A DNA stretch of 64,000 bases, taken from positions 1-64,000 of the forward strand of contig CAUYLG010017973.1 of NCBI GenBank assembly GCA_963573385.1. The letters are read 5' to 3'. Under the pieces are notes generated by a model, which saw only the letters and a list, made by a program, of their open reading frames with translations, made no database searches and had not been told where the DNA came from. The translations under genes were made by a program, and so were the position numbers. The stretch comes from Cacajao melanocephalus (Eukaryota; Chordata; Mammalia; Primates; Pitheciidae). Below, one piece after another: positions 1 through 11,560 of this stretch (positions are counted from its first letter, which is position 1; each line of letters begins with the position of its first letter).

Positions 1-327
1 GCTAGGCCTTCCCAGGTTCAGCTGTGCTTACTGTGAAACTCTCAGTCCTCAGCGCTTCCAATTGCTGTTCTCCTTGTGGGAATGGGACCAGGGGAGCCCG
101 ATTCAGAGGCCACTCAGTCCCGTATACTCCGCACTGAGAAGTGCCACACCGCGCCGGCCAAAAGAGTCATGCTGGCGACCTGTGTGGCTCCTCTGCTGGG
201 TAGCTCCCAGTTTGTGGGCAACAGAAATTCGTCTGAAATTGCGGTGTCCACACGCTCTCTGCTCTTTCACTGGGAGCTGCAATCCTGAGCTGTTGTTAAT
301 CGGCCATCTTGGATCTCTCTCCCTCGA
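1..327 (-). mobile_element. L1 LINE 5' UTR (primate L1PB/older L1PA-like), 5' end at about 327
   Basis: Read on the minus strand, the segment opens at about 327 with a purine-rich lead followed by the AAGATGGCCG block typical of the first bases of primate L1, then the 'cagctcccag' tract of the L1 5' UTR. It runs off the left edge of the window, so ORF1, ORF2 and the 3' end lie outside. The intact 5' start means this copy was not 5'-truncated at insertion, unlike most L1s. The sequence differs too much from the youngest L1 groups to be L1PA1-3; L1PB or older L1PA is my estimate. The open frames here are antisense by-products. Confidence 0.85.
301..312 (-). promoter_or_regulatory. YY1 site of the L1 internal promoter
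   Basis: The plus-strand bases cggccatcttgg are the reverse complement of the CCAAGATGGCCG motif near the L1 5' end. In L1s this YY1 site sets the accurate transcription start. The core is intact here. Whether it is used in this old copy cannot be told from sequence. Confidence 0.7.
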
Positions 328-1416
328 AACCTGCTTTACTTCTTATAAGGAGGTGCTACATCTTGAAGGTGGAGACATACCTTGCTTATTTAGTATACAG
401 TAAAGAGATGAGAGACCAGTTGACTCAGAAGTAGTATAGGTATGTGCGACGTGAAAGAGAGTCATGAACTACTTTGCTAGTTTCAGATGTAAATTAATGT
501 TGACCTCTAATTAAAATTTTTCAATTAGCTCAAAGAAGAGCGACTACTATGACACTTTAAATGATGGTTTCAAAATTATGGATTTTGGTGGCACTTTTCT
601 CTTGTACTTCAGCCTGATCCTCCAAAATGGAAACAAGGATTTATTTTTGCTCAAGGAGTGGTCAATGAGTGTTAATGCAAAATGAATCTGAAGTTTCTCT
701 CTGCCTCAGGAGGGATGCAACATTCACAATTTCTACTTGTCTATCTGCTGTCTTCACCCTCCCTCCTCCCCGTCTTTCACTGTTGGGTCTCAAAATAAAT
801 AACACAGGCACTTCATCTTTAACTTCAGATAATCAGAGTCATACTCATCTGGGATATTGTGATGAACAATGTACATTTCATACACATGATGTCATAATAA
901 TTTAAAATGTCATCTCAATCTATTTATGATCTTCTAATGACTGAAATGTTTTACAATTGTGGGGGATATTTTATAACTGAAGTTTTAATGGCTGAATCAC
1001 TAACACCTGGCTGTCTGGAATGCTTTTCTTTCTCCCAGTTAGGCATTTAAATGCATTTCTGGAAGGCCCAAGGGGTGGGATGTGACATATAAGCTCTTAA
1101 AAGGAGGAAAATTAGTTCTTGATACCTTAATGATCAGTCAGGTGAACGTTTGCATACTTAGCATTAATGCTCTTAAGTGGAATAGCTTGATTAAGACCCT
1201 TGGTAGGATTTTTTTTTTCTTTAAACATCCTTCTATGTGAGATTACAGAGGAAATGCTCTTATTATGCCCATCCCTTAAAAAAGGTCTTAGATTTTTCAT
1301 GTTTTATTTTTTAACTCTATTGTTTTCACCACCTTTTTATTTTCTATCTTTGGTTTCTAAGACCATCAAGTTACTAGAAAGAATTTACTATATATTTTTA
1401 TTTTGCTGGGCTAATA
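328..1416. other. Unassigned non-coding sequence
   Basis: AT-rich sequence between the L1 start and a dinucleotide tract. I recognise no repeat family, splice-supported exon or RNA gene. Open frames are below 130 codons and show no family features. Confidence 0.5.
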
Positions 1417-1456
1417 TGTATATACAGATACATACACACACACACGTATATGCATA

Positions 1457-1491
<35 letters not shown>

Positions 1492-1496
1492 GTATA
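1417..1496. repeat. Compound (CA)n/(TA)n microsatellite
   Basis: A short CACACA run at about 1430-1446 passes into alternating TA interrupted by CATA steps. It is AT-dinucleotide rich and likely length-polymorphic. Confidence 0.9.
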
Positions 1497-1739
1497 AATT
1501 ATTGTCCCTGGATGAGCATACAGTTGCTTAAAGACCAAACATGTACACACGAAAATGTCAGTGAACCATACAAGTCAATGTGTAATTAAGCCCATAGCAG
1601 GCCCCCGGTGGATGTTTACTAATGATGATAGTGGCAATACATTATCTGGTGCAGGCCAAGAGGGGTCAGTACAAGGTTGCCCAGAAGCCTGCATTAAACA
1701 GTCACAGAGATAAAGCTGCATTTGAGTTCCTCCTATTTG

Positions 1740-1975
1740 TACAACATGTATTAATATATAGCCTTCCAATGCAACATCCCACTTAATTTTCGTAGTAATC
1801 CACTGAAGGAATCCAAGGTGTTTATCCACAGTTTGGCAGAAGGGAAAATAAGGGCTTAGAGCCATCTGATAACTTGCCTAACCAAGCTCACAGAGCTGGG
1901 GCAGTGACGGAGCAGAGCCTAGACTCTACATCCTTGGGACGCTAGTCTGCTTTTTACACCACCATGTTGCTTCCA
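1740..1975 (-). mobile_element. MIR SINE
   Basis: The plus strand shows the reverse complement of the MIR body in order: a degraded 'acatgtattaa' segment, a 'tttatccacagtttggcag' stretch matching the usual 'ccattttacagatgag' region, 'taacttgcctaaccaagctcacagagctggggcagtg', which recalls the MIR core, and a tail ending 'tgctttttacaccaccatg'. MIRs are tRNA-derived SINEs of early mammalian age; divergence here is high. Confidence 0.75.
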
Positions 1976-2510
1976 GTCACAGGGTTTCTAGCAGAGTCTC
2001 TTTAGGCTAAATTGTTGCCTTGAATGGGCAATTTGCTTGAAATGTAGCTGGATGTGCAGTATCTTTGCTTGTGTTGTAGCCAGGAATGTAATGGCAAATC
2101 TCTGTATATTTGTTTCCAATGAAGATTGACTACACTGATGAAATAATGATAGGCTTTACTTCCATTTTTATCAACTAATGGTGTTCCTGGTGACAAGTCC
2201 CCATGATATTCCTTTATGACTCTTTATGCACACACTTGTATCACTCCCGCATTCTAGGTAGATTGGGCTGATGTTGCTCACAGGCCTGCTTTGACTGACA
2301 CCAAAAAGCCATGTGACGATTGGCTTGTAGCTTGGACAGTTAATATAAAGACGTGTCATACTATCTGTCCCAACAGGGCATTAAGATGCCACAGACATGG
2401 CTAAACAAGGTGGCTCCATCTCTGAACAAAACACCCCTCTGAAATGTTGGAAACCAAATAACTAGGACTGCTGTGCTTGCAAATTTGCAGAAAGGGGAAA
2501 CAATCTGTGT
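1976..2510. other. Unassigned non-coding sequence
   Basis: No recognised repeat or gene. The last bases (2504-2510, tctgtgt) match the other side of the following Alu and look like its target-site duplication. Confidence 0.45.
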
Positions 2511-2817
2511 TTCATTTATTTATGTATGTGTTTATTTAAGATGGAGTCTTGCTCTGTCACCCAGGCTGTAGTGCAGTGGCATGATCTCGGCTCAGCTCAC
2601 TGCAACCTCTACCTCCTGGGTTCATGCAATTCTCTTGCCTCAACCTCCCGAGTAGCTGAGACTTACAGGCATGTGCCACCACTCCTGGCTAAGTTTTGTA
2701 TTTTTTTAGTAGAATCGTTGTTTCACCATGTTGGCCAGGCTGGTTTCAAACTTGTGGCCTCTAGTCATCTGCCCACCTTGGCCTCCCAAAGGGCTGGGAT
2801 TACAGGTCTGAGCCTAG
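2511..2817 (-). mobile_element. Alu SINE, dimeric, old
   Basis: Minus-strand Alu: the plus strand reads a degenerate T-rich tail (2511-2538), then 'gatggagtcttgctctgtc', 'cactgcaacctctacctcc', 'gagtagctgag', 'ttttagtagaa' and 'gcctcccaaagggctggga'. Tctgtgt at 2504-2510 and 2818-2824 is a plausible 7-bp target-site duplication. High divergence and a degraded tail suggest AluJ or old AluS. Confidence 0.95.
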
Positions 2818-2824
2818 TCTGTGT

Positions 2825-3738
2825 GCTTTAATCATTGTATATCTTTAGCCATATACTTTTATTTATCTCTTTAGCCCCATGTCTGTTTAAAATGAGAGAC
2901 TAATGTTTGCCTTATGAAGCTGATGGGATTGATTAGACTACCCAAAATGGTAATTTTGTTGAAACATTTAGAAAAATGTGAAGAAGAGTGATACAAATGC
3001 CGTCTCATGTTTACATTGGTGCCATTTCAGATTTTTGCTCCTAAATATCTTCCTAGTGGCATCATACAGGTGATTACGGGTGATTTGGCCTAGGTTGGTA
3101 GCCATAGTTTAGCTTTTACAAAAGGCTAAGAGTTTCAGTAAACATGTGGTTTGGTTCTTTAAGTTCAAGCCTTAGGGAGATAACTATTAGGAGTTAGAGG
3201 TCTTTGTAATTAGTCAAACTAATAAGCCAAAGGCCACATGTGGCAGAGTCATCTATGATTTCTGTAAGCATTATAAATTTCTCATGTTACCTTATCTCTT
3301 ATATATGGGATTCCAGCTGGGGTATGAAAAATGGCTCAAGCCACCATCTATTCCTCCCATTTATCTCTGAGAAATAACTTAAGACCCTTAAATCTGTTTA
3401 CTTTCTGCTTTGTTGTAGCATTTGTAGTATTTAGCTTCATGTCATTCACACATAATTAGTAGTTCACATTCATATTCTCCATTATTGGATTTAGTAGCCA
3501 TTCTTAAGCCACAGTGTGACACTTGGAGGTTGTTTTCATGCTTGTTTTTAATAATGCTTTCTTGAACTTCTACGGTAAATATACCTCCCCATTCCACTTG
3601 GTAGGAGAGGCACTGACAAGCCTGGGTGTTCTGGTATTGGCTGTGCAGATGTTTGCTCATCAATTCATCCAACAACCTCTTAAGGAAAAAACATTCTAAA
3701 CTTGGTATTAAGTTCCTGGGCCTCTGACCAGGGTGAAC

Positions 3739-3744
<6 letters not shown>
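2825..3744. other. Unassigned non-coding sequence
   Basis: I see no repeat family, RNA gene or exon signals. Confidence 0.45.

Positions 3745-3788
<44 letters not shown>
3745..3788. repeat. (TG)n microsatellite
   Basis: About 22 uninterrupted TG units. Likely polymorphic and able to adopt Z-DNA. Confidence 0.97.
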
Positions 3789-3789
<1 letters not shown>

Positions 3790-4569
3790 GTTAATCTTTC
3801 CAAGAGCAATAGGTTCACTTGGGTAGTGCTTAGTTTCTTTTAAAATTTCTTGATTAATCCAAGAAAGTTCACACTGTAAACTCTTTGCTTTGCTGATTGC
3901 TCCAGACCTAATATCAGTAGATCTTCGGGGGAAAGGCAAACGGCTCATCTAAGTATTTACCTTTATATTGGTGAAGTCATCTCTTCGTATCTATCTTCAC
4001 ATTTCCCAAAGAACATATAAATCACATCTTATTTCCTTTCCCAAGTCTGAGGCCTTATCCATATATTTTAACCTCAGACTTGAATTTGTCCTTGTACCTG
4101 ACCTAGTAAACATTTTTATCAATAATGTGTAAAGAACTGGAAAAAGGCACTTTTTATTAACTTTCAAAGTATAGTTGGAGAGGTCAGAACATTCCAGAGG
4201 TTTTAGATCATGGTTTCAAGTGGTCTCAGCAAGCTAAAACATTGCCTGACACCTATCAGACAAAATTTAATAGGATTGTAAGTTTGAAGTCCTAGCTTCA
4301 TATTTTCAAAAATCTATTATTGAAATATGTGTTTGAAAGGTCTAGCTTGGCAGTGTTTCACATCAAAGGCATTGGGATATTTTATTTGACTGAGGTTTGA
4401 TGTATACCAGCATAGGCTATAGCTTGGGAAGGTATTGCCAATTTGGATGTGATGGAGACTTTGAGTCACATTATCTTCTTGGGATTCGTACCAGTTCACC
4501 CATCATCTAGAGGACTAGGTTCAGCTTAGAGTTTCATGTTTTAAGAAAACCAGAAAAACTACTGGGCAT
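3789..4569. other. Unassigned sequence with a small inverted repeat
   Basis: No repeat family recognised. A perfect 10-bp inverted repeat (aagtctgagg at 4043-4052, cctcagactt at 4072-4081) with a 19-base spacer is the only structure noticed. Confidence 0.4.
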
Positions 4570-4925
4570 CTTCAAGAGAGAGACCAGGCTGTTGAGTGTT
4601 ATAGAAATATTTGACCTAGAATAGAGGAGATTAGGGTGATACATAGAATATTCTCTTAAATAGTTGAAATATGATTGTGGGGATAAGGATGTAGCATTTG
4701 TGGAGGAGAAACCTAGGACTATGGTTTAATGGTACAGAGAGGGAAGTTTTGGTATGATGTGAAAAAGTTTTATTAAGGGATCTTATTAAACAGAATGATG
4801 TTCTTCCTTACAAGGATGTGAATGCTGGTTGTACTGGAAGAGCTAAGACCAGAGCTGGAGGACCATTTTTGTAAGGCATTGTAGAAGACATGTCTACATC
4901 AGTGTGGGAAGTTGGACAGGTCAGC
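4570..4925 (+). mobile_element. L3 (CR1-type) LINE 3' region, heavily decayed
   Basis: The order of blocks follows the 3' part of L3/CR1: 'ttcttccttacaaggatgtg', then 'agagctggaggaccatttt', then a 'catcagtgtgggaagttggac' stretch resembling the L3 block that ends in 'ggttggac'. The 5' half is weaker. Very old and divergent. Confidence 0.5.
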
Positions 4926-5240
4926 CTCACAGGTCAACAGGATGCAAGGACTCATTTGAATTAAAATTCATTGCTATACTGAGAATTTCAAAGTTTGCCC
5001 ATACAGTTTCAATTATTTCCTTGTTTATATTCAGGTCATTATACAGAATTTTCAGTTAGAAATATCGCATGGTCACTAACCTGGATATTGAGCATAGTTT
5101 GAGTTTTTAAAAGTTGAATGAGCTTTCATGGACACTGTTGCCCTCTGCCTTGCTTTCATCATAGTGTCACAGGCATGCACTGGCCAATTCCTGCCCTCTT
5201 CCCTGGTAACCCTTATAACCAATAAATGCTAAAAGGACTA
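4926..5240. other. Unassigned non-coding sequence
   Basis: No features recognised. Confidence 0.4.
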
Positions 5241-5620
5241 CGTTATCCCTATTGCCTTTCACTGCCCTCTACCCCTTACTTAAGCTATCTCTGCCCCACC
5301 TCCTCATGCCCTCCTCAGTTCCACTTTCAGATTCTTCCTTGGCCCTTCATTTTCTCTTTGCACTTACAGAAATCCTACCGGTTTTTCCAAGGCACAGCTC
5401 AATTCCATTTCCTTCCTAAAGTCACCACTTTGCCGATCTTCACTCATCTCTTTCTTTGGGACCGATACAGCTTTGGAATTATTCACTATAGTGCTTAATT
5501 GTTTTAAAATTTTCATGTCTCTTAATTTTATCTCCTACTCTCCACAGTATATAATTTGGGATTATGGACTTTGCCTTACTGAGTACTGCATGAATATGTG
5601 TTATTGATTTACTGATTAGA
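5241..5620 (+). mobile_element. Probable L2 LINE 3' region
   Basis: A pyrimidine-rich stretch with 'cttcctaaagtcaccac', 'tatagtgcttaattg' and 'atctcctactctccacag', then 'actttgccttactgagtac', follows the order of the L2 3' end (treated-as-untranslated CT-rich part, 'agcacttatcac', 'tgtctcccccactag', 'ttgttcactgctg'). Weak similarity, no intact frame. Confidence 0.4.
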
Positions 5621-6479
5621 TTACAAATATGATCATCACATAGAACCAACTGGCTGAAAATAATTGTGCCCTGACCTTGGCTTCCTCAGCACAAGGTCAA
5701 AAGTCACACATTTATTTAAGTATCTAAAGAATAGGAGACCATGTGAATTATATTAACTATCAGATAAGCCCAGTTTGCTTACTATTTAGACATTCTTCTA
5801 AACCCTAATAACCCCTTGTCATCTCTGTTAGGAGGCCAAGGGTGCACATTTAGAACAGGTTTCTGGAAGGCTAAGCTGCAGAACATGTGCCACTCTTGCA
5901 GGTTTATTCACGAGGTGGAGAAAAATTTCCTTCCAAGTCCCTGGCTTCCCATTGCAAAGCAAAATGATCTCTGGTTTAGAGCTATTCAAGGGGTTAACTT
6001 TGACTCCTTCGCCAAACTCAACTATTTAATGTTTTTAATGGCATAATGTGTTAATAGCCATACAGCTGTTGTTTTTCAGCCTCTTCCTTTATTGAGTTAG
6101 ACACCATTTAGTAGGCTGAGTTCAAATTGTAAACAAATTATTTTTGCATATGGATCAATGGAAATTTAATAAAGTTTATTAAAACCGTATATTGGACCAA
6201 GGAGTGCTGTTTTCTCTCATGGATATAAACCAACCTCATTAGACCAACCCCATATTAACTGAATTGCAGGGAAGAAAATATTTCTGGTCATTTAAAGATT
6301 ATTTTGGTTCAACAGATGGTGACTAGCATCAGAATATAGTTTTTCTTGTTTGTTAATTCATCTGCATGAACGTATTTGACAAATACCTAGTGGTAACAAC
6401 ATGCTTGAATTCAGTGCCCAGTGTGGTTTTCTAGCACATAGTAGGAAGTTGATAGAGTTGTCACAGGAGGGATTGTGAT
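5621..6479. other. Unassigned non-coding sequence
   Basis: No features recognised. AT-rich; no splice-supported exon. Confidence 0.4.
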
Positions 6480-6605
6480 CTCAGGTGCAAAGAATTGGCA
6501 TGAGGTGCTGAGAGTTACCCAGCTCATATGGGCAGAGCCATGGAAGAGCCTGGAGCTCTGAGCTCTCGGCTCTCAGTCCAGTGCTCTTATCACTCCACAC
6601 AACGG
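6480..6605 (-). mobile_element. MIR SINE fragment
   Basis: The plus strand shows 'gagttacccagctcatatg', 'gggcagagccatggaagag' and 'cagtccagtgctcttatcac', the reverse complement of the 5' half of MIR. Confidence 0.6.
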
Positions 6606-7439
6606 CCCTCCTTTGATTCATTGCCTGTGAAATGTCCTAAATGTTCCACAGATACCTTCTGCCTGTTCTCATGGCAATCCCAGTTTATGTTGCAATAAAT
6701 GTTATCTTAATCTCAATTGATTGATGAGTTCTTAAAATAACAGCATTACCAAAGTTCTCACTCACATTGTAAATCTCAAATATTCCACTCTTTGGAAAGC
6801 ATTCATGGTAGTTAACCACTGTTTCAATATAGCTTGGGCAGCCCCACTCCTATTGGAGGTACCTGAAGGGGCTTTTACCAAAAGGAGCTAAATCAGATAA
6901 CTTAGAGTGGGATACAGGGAATTTGTAGTAAAGGCCTAGACTCCATAACACAAATATTGACTGCTCTGTGGATTTGAAGTTAAAGCAGAAGATAACTAAC
7001 ATGGGCCTACTTTTTTGGCCATGAGTATCAGCAGTTGGGAGAAGCAACCCTTTGGGGTGATAGAACAAGCTTGGAATTGTTCATTCCAGCTTCCTTGTCT
7101 CAGAGTAACTGGCAAGTAGGAGGTAGTTCTGTTCAACTCTGGTTGAAATCATTCTTTGTCTGGGGGCCTGTAGTTTCTGTCATTCTTCCTGGAAAGTAGA
7201 ATCCTAACTATGGGCAGCTGGTTAGGACTGAAACCTTGGTAACTTCTGAAAGTTATAACAAATGGAAGTCATTATCACCATTGCCCCCCTTTACCTTTGT
7301 GCTACTTGAGGCAGAAAATGATTTCCCCCCACCCCTGGTTTGTTTTGGAGTCTTTCATCCAGAGAGAAAGAGATTAGCCTATGGCTACAATAGAGCTTTC
7401 AGGGCCTTTTGGCGTGCTGCAAATGTTTACTTATCCAGG
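6606..7439. other. Unassigned non-coding sequence
   Basis: No recognised repeat, exon or RNA gene. Confidence 0.4.
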
Positions 7440-7760
7440 TACAAATAGGTAAAAGCACATAGTTAAAGCTCCCAGCTGCAAGGTCATTTACCTTTTTAAA
7501 ATTCAGCCGCATGTGCCGACTGAAGTCGAGGGCTTGCTGGTATGAGCCATTAACTGCCTGTTGTACGTAACCTCTGCTTGTCTTACACACAGCTGCGTGC
7601 GAGCTGCCGGTGCCATGCAGCCAGCCCACCATGCATGCCTTGCGAGCAACAAAAGCAGTTTAACTTGTGATCGCTGATCATATGATCCACTTACAGGGTG
7701 CAGGCTCAGTCAAGTAGAACTGGTAAATCATTAAAAATGCGCCTCGATGGTCTGCCTGCT
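7440..7760. other. Candidate conserved non-coding block
   Basis: Repeat-free sequence of balanced composition that retains several CpGs (for example 7507-7530 and 7597-7603), unusual in this CpG-depleted setting. It carries E-box-like cagctg words and a tgatcgctgatcatatgatc stretch. Function is inferred only. Confidence 0.3.
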
Positions 7761-7974
7761 GAGTAAAACATCATGCTAACATCTCTGCCTCCTACCCCCA
7801 ACTAGTTTGCAGCACGGGGAAGGAGCTGGTACCAGCTGCATATTGGAGAATCCCATGTTGCTTGAGCTGGACGAGGTGAGAGATTGTCAGCTGCTTCCAA
7901 GCAGCATGGGAGAGGAAAGCAGGAAGACAGAAATAATCTGAAGTGGCTGCCATCCTCTTTTCTTGTCCTTTACT
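7761..7974. other. Unassigned non-coding sequence
   Basis: No features recognised. Confidence 0.4.
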
Positions 7975-8250
7975 TATTCATTAACTGAGCCTGTGCAAAG
8001 GGCCTTCTGTGTGTCAGGCCTGGTGCTAGTGCCTAAATTACAAAGGTAGGAGAGGAAATGAACTCTGACTTAGAGACTCTCAAAGTCTGTCCAGAACTCA
8101 GTGACCACCAAGTACTTTCACATAGGCACCCACGAGGTGCTGTGCAACCCTAAGAGGCCTGGGGTAGCCAAAGAGATGATGCTTAAGTTGAACCTTAGAG
8201 GGTGAATAGAATTTCATCAAGGAGGCATCTGGTTAAAGGAACAACTTGGG
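7975..8250. repeat. Ancient dispersed repeat, family not named
   Basis: It shares an order of blocks with other segments of this window (14.2, 41.4, 43.4, 45.8, 55.2 and 61.6 kb): an opening like 'ttctgtgtgtcaggcctggtg', a gap, then a 'gtgctgtgcaaccctaagagg' part and 'aagttgaaccttagagggtg'. This is a common ancient mammalian interspersed repeat pattern, but I cannot assign its class. Confidence 0.4.
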
Positions 8251-8726
8251 CTGCGCCTTAAAAGTTTACTTTCTAGAATTCTTTCTTCCATGAAGCATAC
8301 CTTTCTACTCAATTTCTTATAGGTCTTAACAAATTGTTTTGTGACTGTATGATGGAAGGTCCAATGGGTCCTCTCTTATTTTCATCATGTGGCTATCTAA
8401 TTGTTTCTGGCATCATGTTACTCAGCTGCCTCCTAAGCCCTTCTGGGACAGAACTGTATCTCTGCAGTATTCTTGATTTTCCTTACAGCTCCAAAAACTT
8501 GGGGGATTGGTATTGTTGGTTGACAACCCTTCTTTTATTTTCTTGATTAGAAATTTTTTCTGACTTAACATTCTTTAGAAAATAAGAAATTATTGAATTA
8601 GAAATTAGTTTCTTTCACTTAAAAGCTAAAGTAAAATTACCATGAGTAGGCAATGAGTCACAAAGTACTAGATAGATGCTCCTACTGCATACCCATCAGG
8701 AACATTTGCTGTAAGAGAGAAGAAGG
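8251..8726. other. Unassigned non-coding sequence
   Basis: No features recognised. Confidence 0.4.
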
Positions 8727-8775
8727 GTGTGTGTGTGTGCGTGTGTGTATGTGTGTGTGTGAGTGAGATATGTGT
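8727..8775. repeat. Imperfect (TG)n microsatellite
   Basis: TG units broken by single CG, TA and AG steps; the interruptions suggest an old, slowly mutating tract. Confidence 0.92.
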
Positions 8776-9176
8776 TAGGTATATTGTATGTGTCCATATG
8801 TTCTGGGATATTCAGGTTTCTCAGGAGTCCTGCAGTTTTGCATGGCTGATACAACCTTTAAAAATGACTTGCACTTCCGGAGGCTCTGGAGAGTAGGTTT
8901 AATAAAATGTTCATTCCTTTAGATGTGAGACTATGCCGTTTTAGTTTATCTAGATACGACACTGTCTTCCAGTTAATCATAGCCATTAAATATCTTCCAT
9001 TGCCTCTCAAAGGGTTTTACCTGGACCCAGAAGTTCATACTGAAGCTAAACTTTGGGAAGAGGTCAGATGTGGAATCCGTGCTCCCTTCCTTTTTTATAC
9101 TTGCTCTGCTCTGCTTGTACAAATGAATGGTCAGTTACAATGTCTTTGAGCCATCTCCCTTCCCTCCCCTACCGCC

Positions 9177-9203
9177 TTTTTTTTTTTTTTTTTTTTTTTT
9201 TTT
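9177..9203. repeat. T homopolymer of 27 bases
   Basis: An uninterrupted T run. It could be the A tail of a minus-strand retrocopy, but I recognise no retroelement to its right, so it is listed as a homopolymer only. Confidence 0.95.
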
Positions 9204-10229
9204 GGTGGGAATCATTCCTGCAAGGGCAGTTGGTTCGTGCAGAATAACTTTCTCATTCCTCTCAGGACCACTGCCTAGGGGCCAAAACCTGCTAATTGGA
9301 GGATTGGAGGAATTCCTCTAATCTCTTTGCAATCTGGTGTCTTCATTCTAAACACAGTAAGAACTAACCTTTGGCTTGTTGTAGGAATGAATGAGTTTTG
9401 TCCTCCAGAAAGATGTCCATTTTCATGGTACAAAGAAATGGAGGCCTGAGACTCATGCTTTGTAGGATTAGGATTCGGATAAAATTGGATAATTTGCTCA
9501 GCTTTCTGCTTTACATCTCTGTAAAGGAAATAATACTCCCACCTGTCTCCCCTAACTTCAGCCCAATCTCTAAAGAAATGAGAGAAATTCTAAATCTGTT
9601 CTAAAACCAGGAGTAGTCATGGCATAATAGGTATGAGAGATCTGTTCTAATCTCTTCCTTGTATAGGAGCAGATACATAGCAGCAGAATTGAGAATAAAC
9701 CAAACAATTGAGTGTTTGCACTGGAAACTGATATGTGACTTACCATGTACCTATGAACATACTTGATTGGTGGTAAAGAGTTGTAAATATTTGTCATTAA
9801 AATAGACTGTGAGATCTGTAGTCATGAAAGATGGGATTGCCACTTGTAGAGGTAGAGCTTTGTTTTATTTTTGAAATCAAGAAAAGTTGTGCAGCTACAT
9901 TTAGGGACACTCTGGATTGTTGGCACACACACACAGTCAGGCTAACAGGAAGTTCCTCAGTGGGAAGGCATTTTACAGAGTCGAGATACTATCCATTGAT
10001 GATGGTAGGAAAGCAGGCAAGAAAGCTGCATTCTATCCTGGGCAAGCCATCAGTGCTTGGGGATGGCACTTTACTGATGTCTCCATGTTCTCAGCTGTCT
10101 AATAGAGAGGTCGGTACCTTCCCAACATACTTCATGTGTGAAAATCAGACAGTGTAACAGGTTCTCTGTTTTTCTCTCCTGGAACAGATAAAATCTCTTC
10201 CATCCTTTGGACCCTAGGCTGTTTTGTTT
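9204..10229. other. Unassigned non-coding sequence
   Basis: No recognised repeat except a 12-base CA run at 9925-9936. Open frames are short and unsupported. Confidence 0.4.
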
Positions 10230-10385
10230 GGACTGTCCTCTGACACCATTTGTCTCAATCCCTTTTTCTATGATAGTTATTGACTTATCTTATTCCCTTC
10301 CCACTACAGTGTAAGCTACCTTAATTTACAGCAGTTTATTCCTCTCAACATTGTGCAAAAAGCACAGTACTTGTGTCAGGGAGCT
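10230..10385 (+). mobile_element. L2 LINE 3' fragment
   Basis: 'agttattgacttatcttatt' followed by 'cccactacagtgtaagctac' matches the L2 3' UTR block 'cccactagaatgtaagctcc'. Short and decayed. Confidence 0.5.
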
Positions 10386-10439
10386 GTAGGAATACAGAAT
10401 GAGAATGGAATTCTGTGCTGGAATCCAGGCACTTGGTTT

Positions 10440-10600
10440 CCCCAAGGATACCATTGTGGGATCGTTCTATCTGCCCCACCAACTTGTTTTGGGAGAATTA
10501 AACAGGATGGCTGATGGGAACATGCCAAGTACATAGTACATGCCCAGTAACCATTAGACTCCTTCCCTTAGTTCTTTGCTCATAGTGGCAACTTAATATA
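10440..10600 (+). mobile_element. MIR SINE 3' part
   Basis: 'gggagaattaaacaggatgg' and 'aagtacatagtacatgccca' match the MIR 3' half ('gaggattaaatgag', 'gcacatagtaagcgctca'). Confidence 0.55.
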
Positions 10601-11129
10601 TGCTTTTGGACCAAAACAAATTTTGACAGTGAGGAGGAAATCCACGCTACTTTTTTTCCTCCTGGTTAAGATGTTCAGGAGAGAAATGGCCCAGCGCTCA
10701 AAGTTACTTGAAAAATTTTAAAAATTACCATTTCAAATGTTGATATGAAGTATTTTCGAGGTTTGCAGAAGACATGATGCAAATTTTGCTAAGTAACCAT
10801 TATCCTTGTCAGTGAAATTAGAGCATTATTTTTTTCTAATCAGCATCTTTGGCAATTACAAACAACAAGGAAATAACTCACGCTGTTATATGAAACAGCT
10901 TATAAATTTTTACATACATGTGAGAGGAATCACTTGGAATCCAAAGCTGCCAAGAGGAACAATTGGGAACCACAGAACAGATCTTGGTAATGTGACAGCA
11001 GCTTCTAAAACATCCCACAGGATGAAGAAGCCCAAGCTGGCTTGACCTATATGTTTAATAATACAGATCATTGTCCTTGGATTGAGGCTAAAGGGTAGGA
11101 CCAAGTGCTTGCTTCATCATGTTTTAGGA
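10601..11129. other. Unassigned non-coding sequence
   Basis: No features recognised. Confidence 0.4.
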
Positions 11130-11560
11130 AAAATTGCCAAAGTGTATTTATGAATTCACCACACAATGGCCTCTTGCTTTAATTATGAACTGACGGCTCT
11201 CTCTAAGTAGCAACTCGGCATGCAAAATTAAAACAAAAAAACAAAACCACCACAGAGCATAATTTCTTATATTCTGTCATGCTTGGCAAAAAGTATTATG
11301 TAAGACCCAACTAGACAAATGGCTGTTAACAGTAGAAATAACCTTTTGTTTAATTAGAAAATAGGAGCTATATGGGACAATGAAAATGGTTACTGATGTC
11401 CTCCGTCACTGTTTAATAAATACGATCACGCTAGAGATAATGGTAAGTGTTATTTATTTGCGCAATATCACAGACTTGGTAATTGTTCATGTTGTTGAGT
11501 GTTTTCCTGTGTGGAGATCACAGTAGTTTTAGAATTTGTTTCCTTTGATCCAAGAAAAGA
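11130..11560. other. Candidate conserved non-coding block
   Basis: Repeat-free, AT-rich, with several homeodomain-type core words (taattatg, tttaattag, gtttaataaatac) and isolated CpGs such as in 'atacgatcacgctag' (11421-11435). The texture resembles vertebrate developmental enhancers. No direct evidence of function. Confidence 0.35.

Noticed and set aside
1200..1589. 129-codon plus frame
   Set aside because: It reads through the (CA)n/(TA)n tract as Tyr-Ile and His-Thr runs; no known protein.
2526..2831. 101-codon frame resembling many database 'proteins'
   Set aside because: It is an Alu translation, as are the frames at 30280-30516, 35540-35827 and 48846-49172.
9177..9203. Possible A tail of a processed pseudogene on the minus strand
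   Set aside because: No recognisable mRNA-like sequence or target duplication lies to its right.
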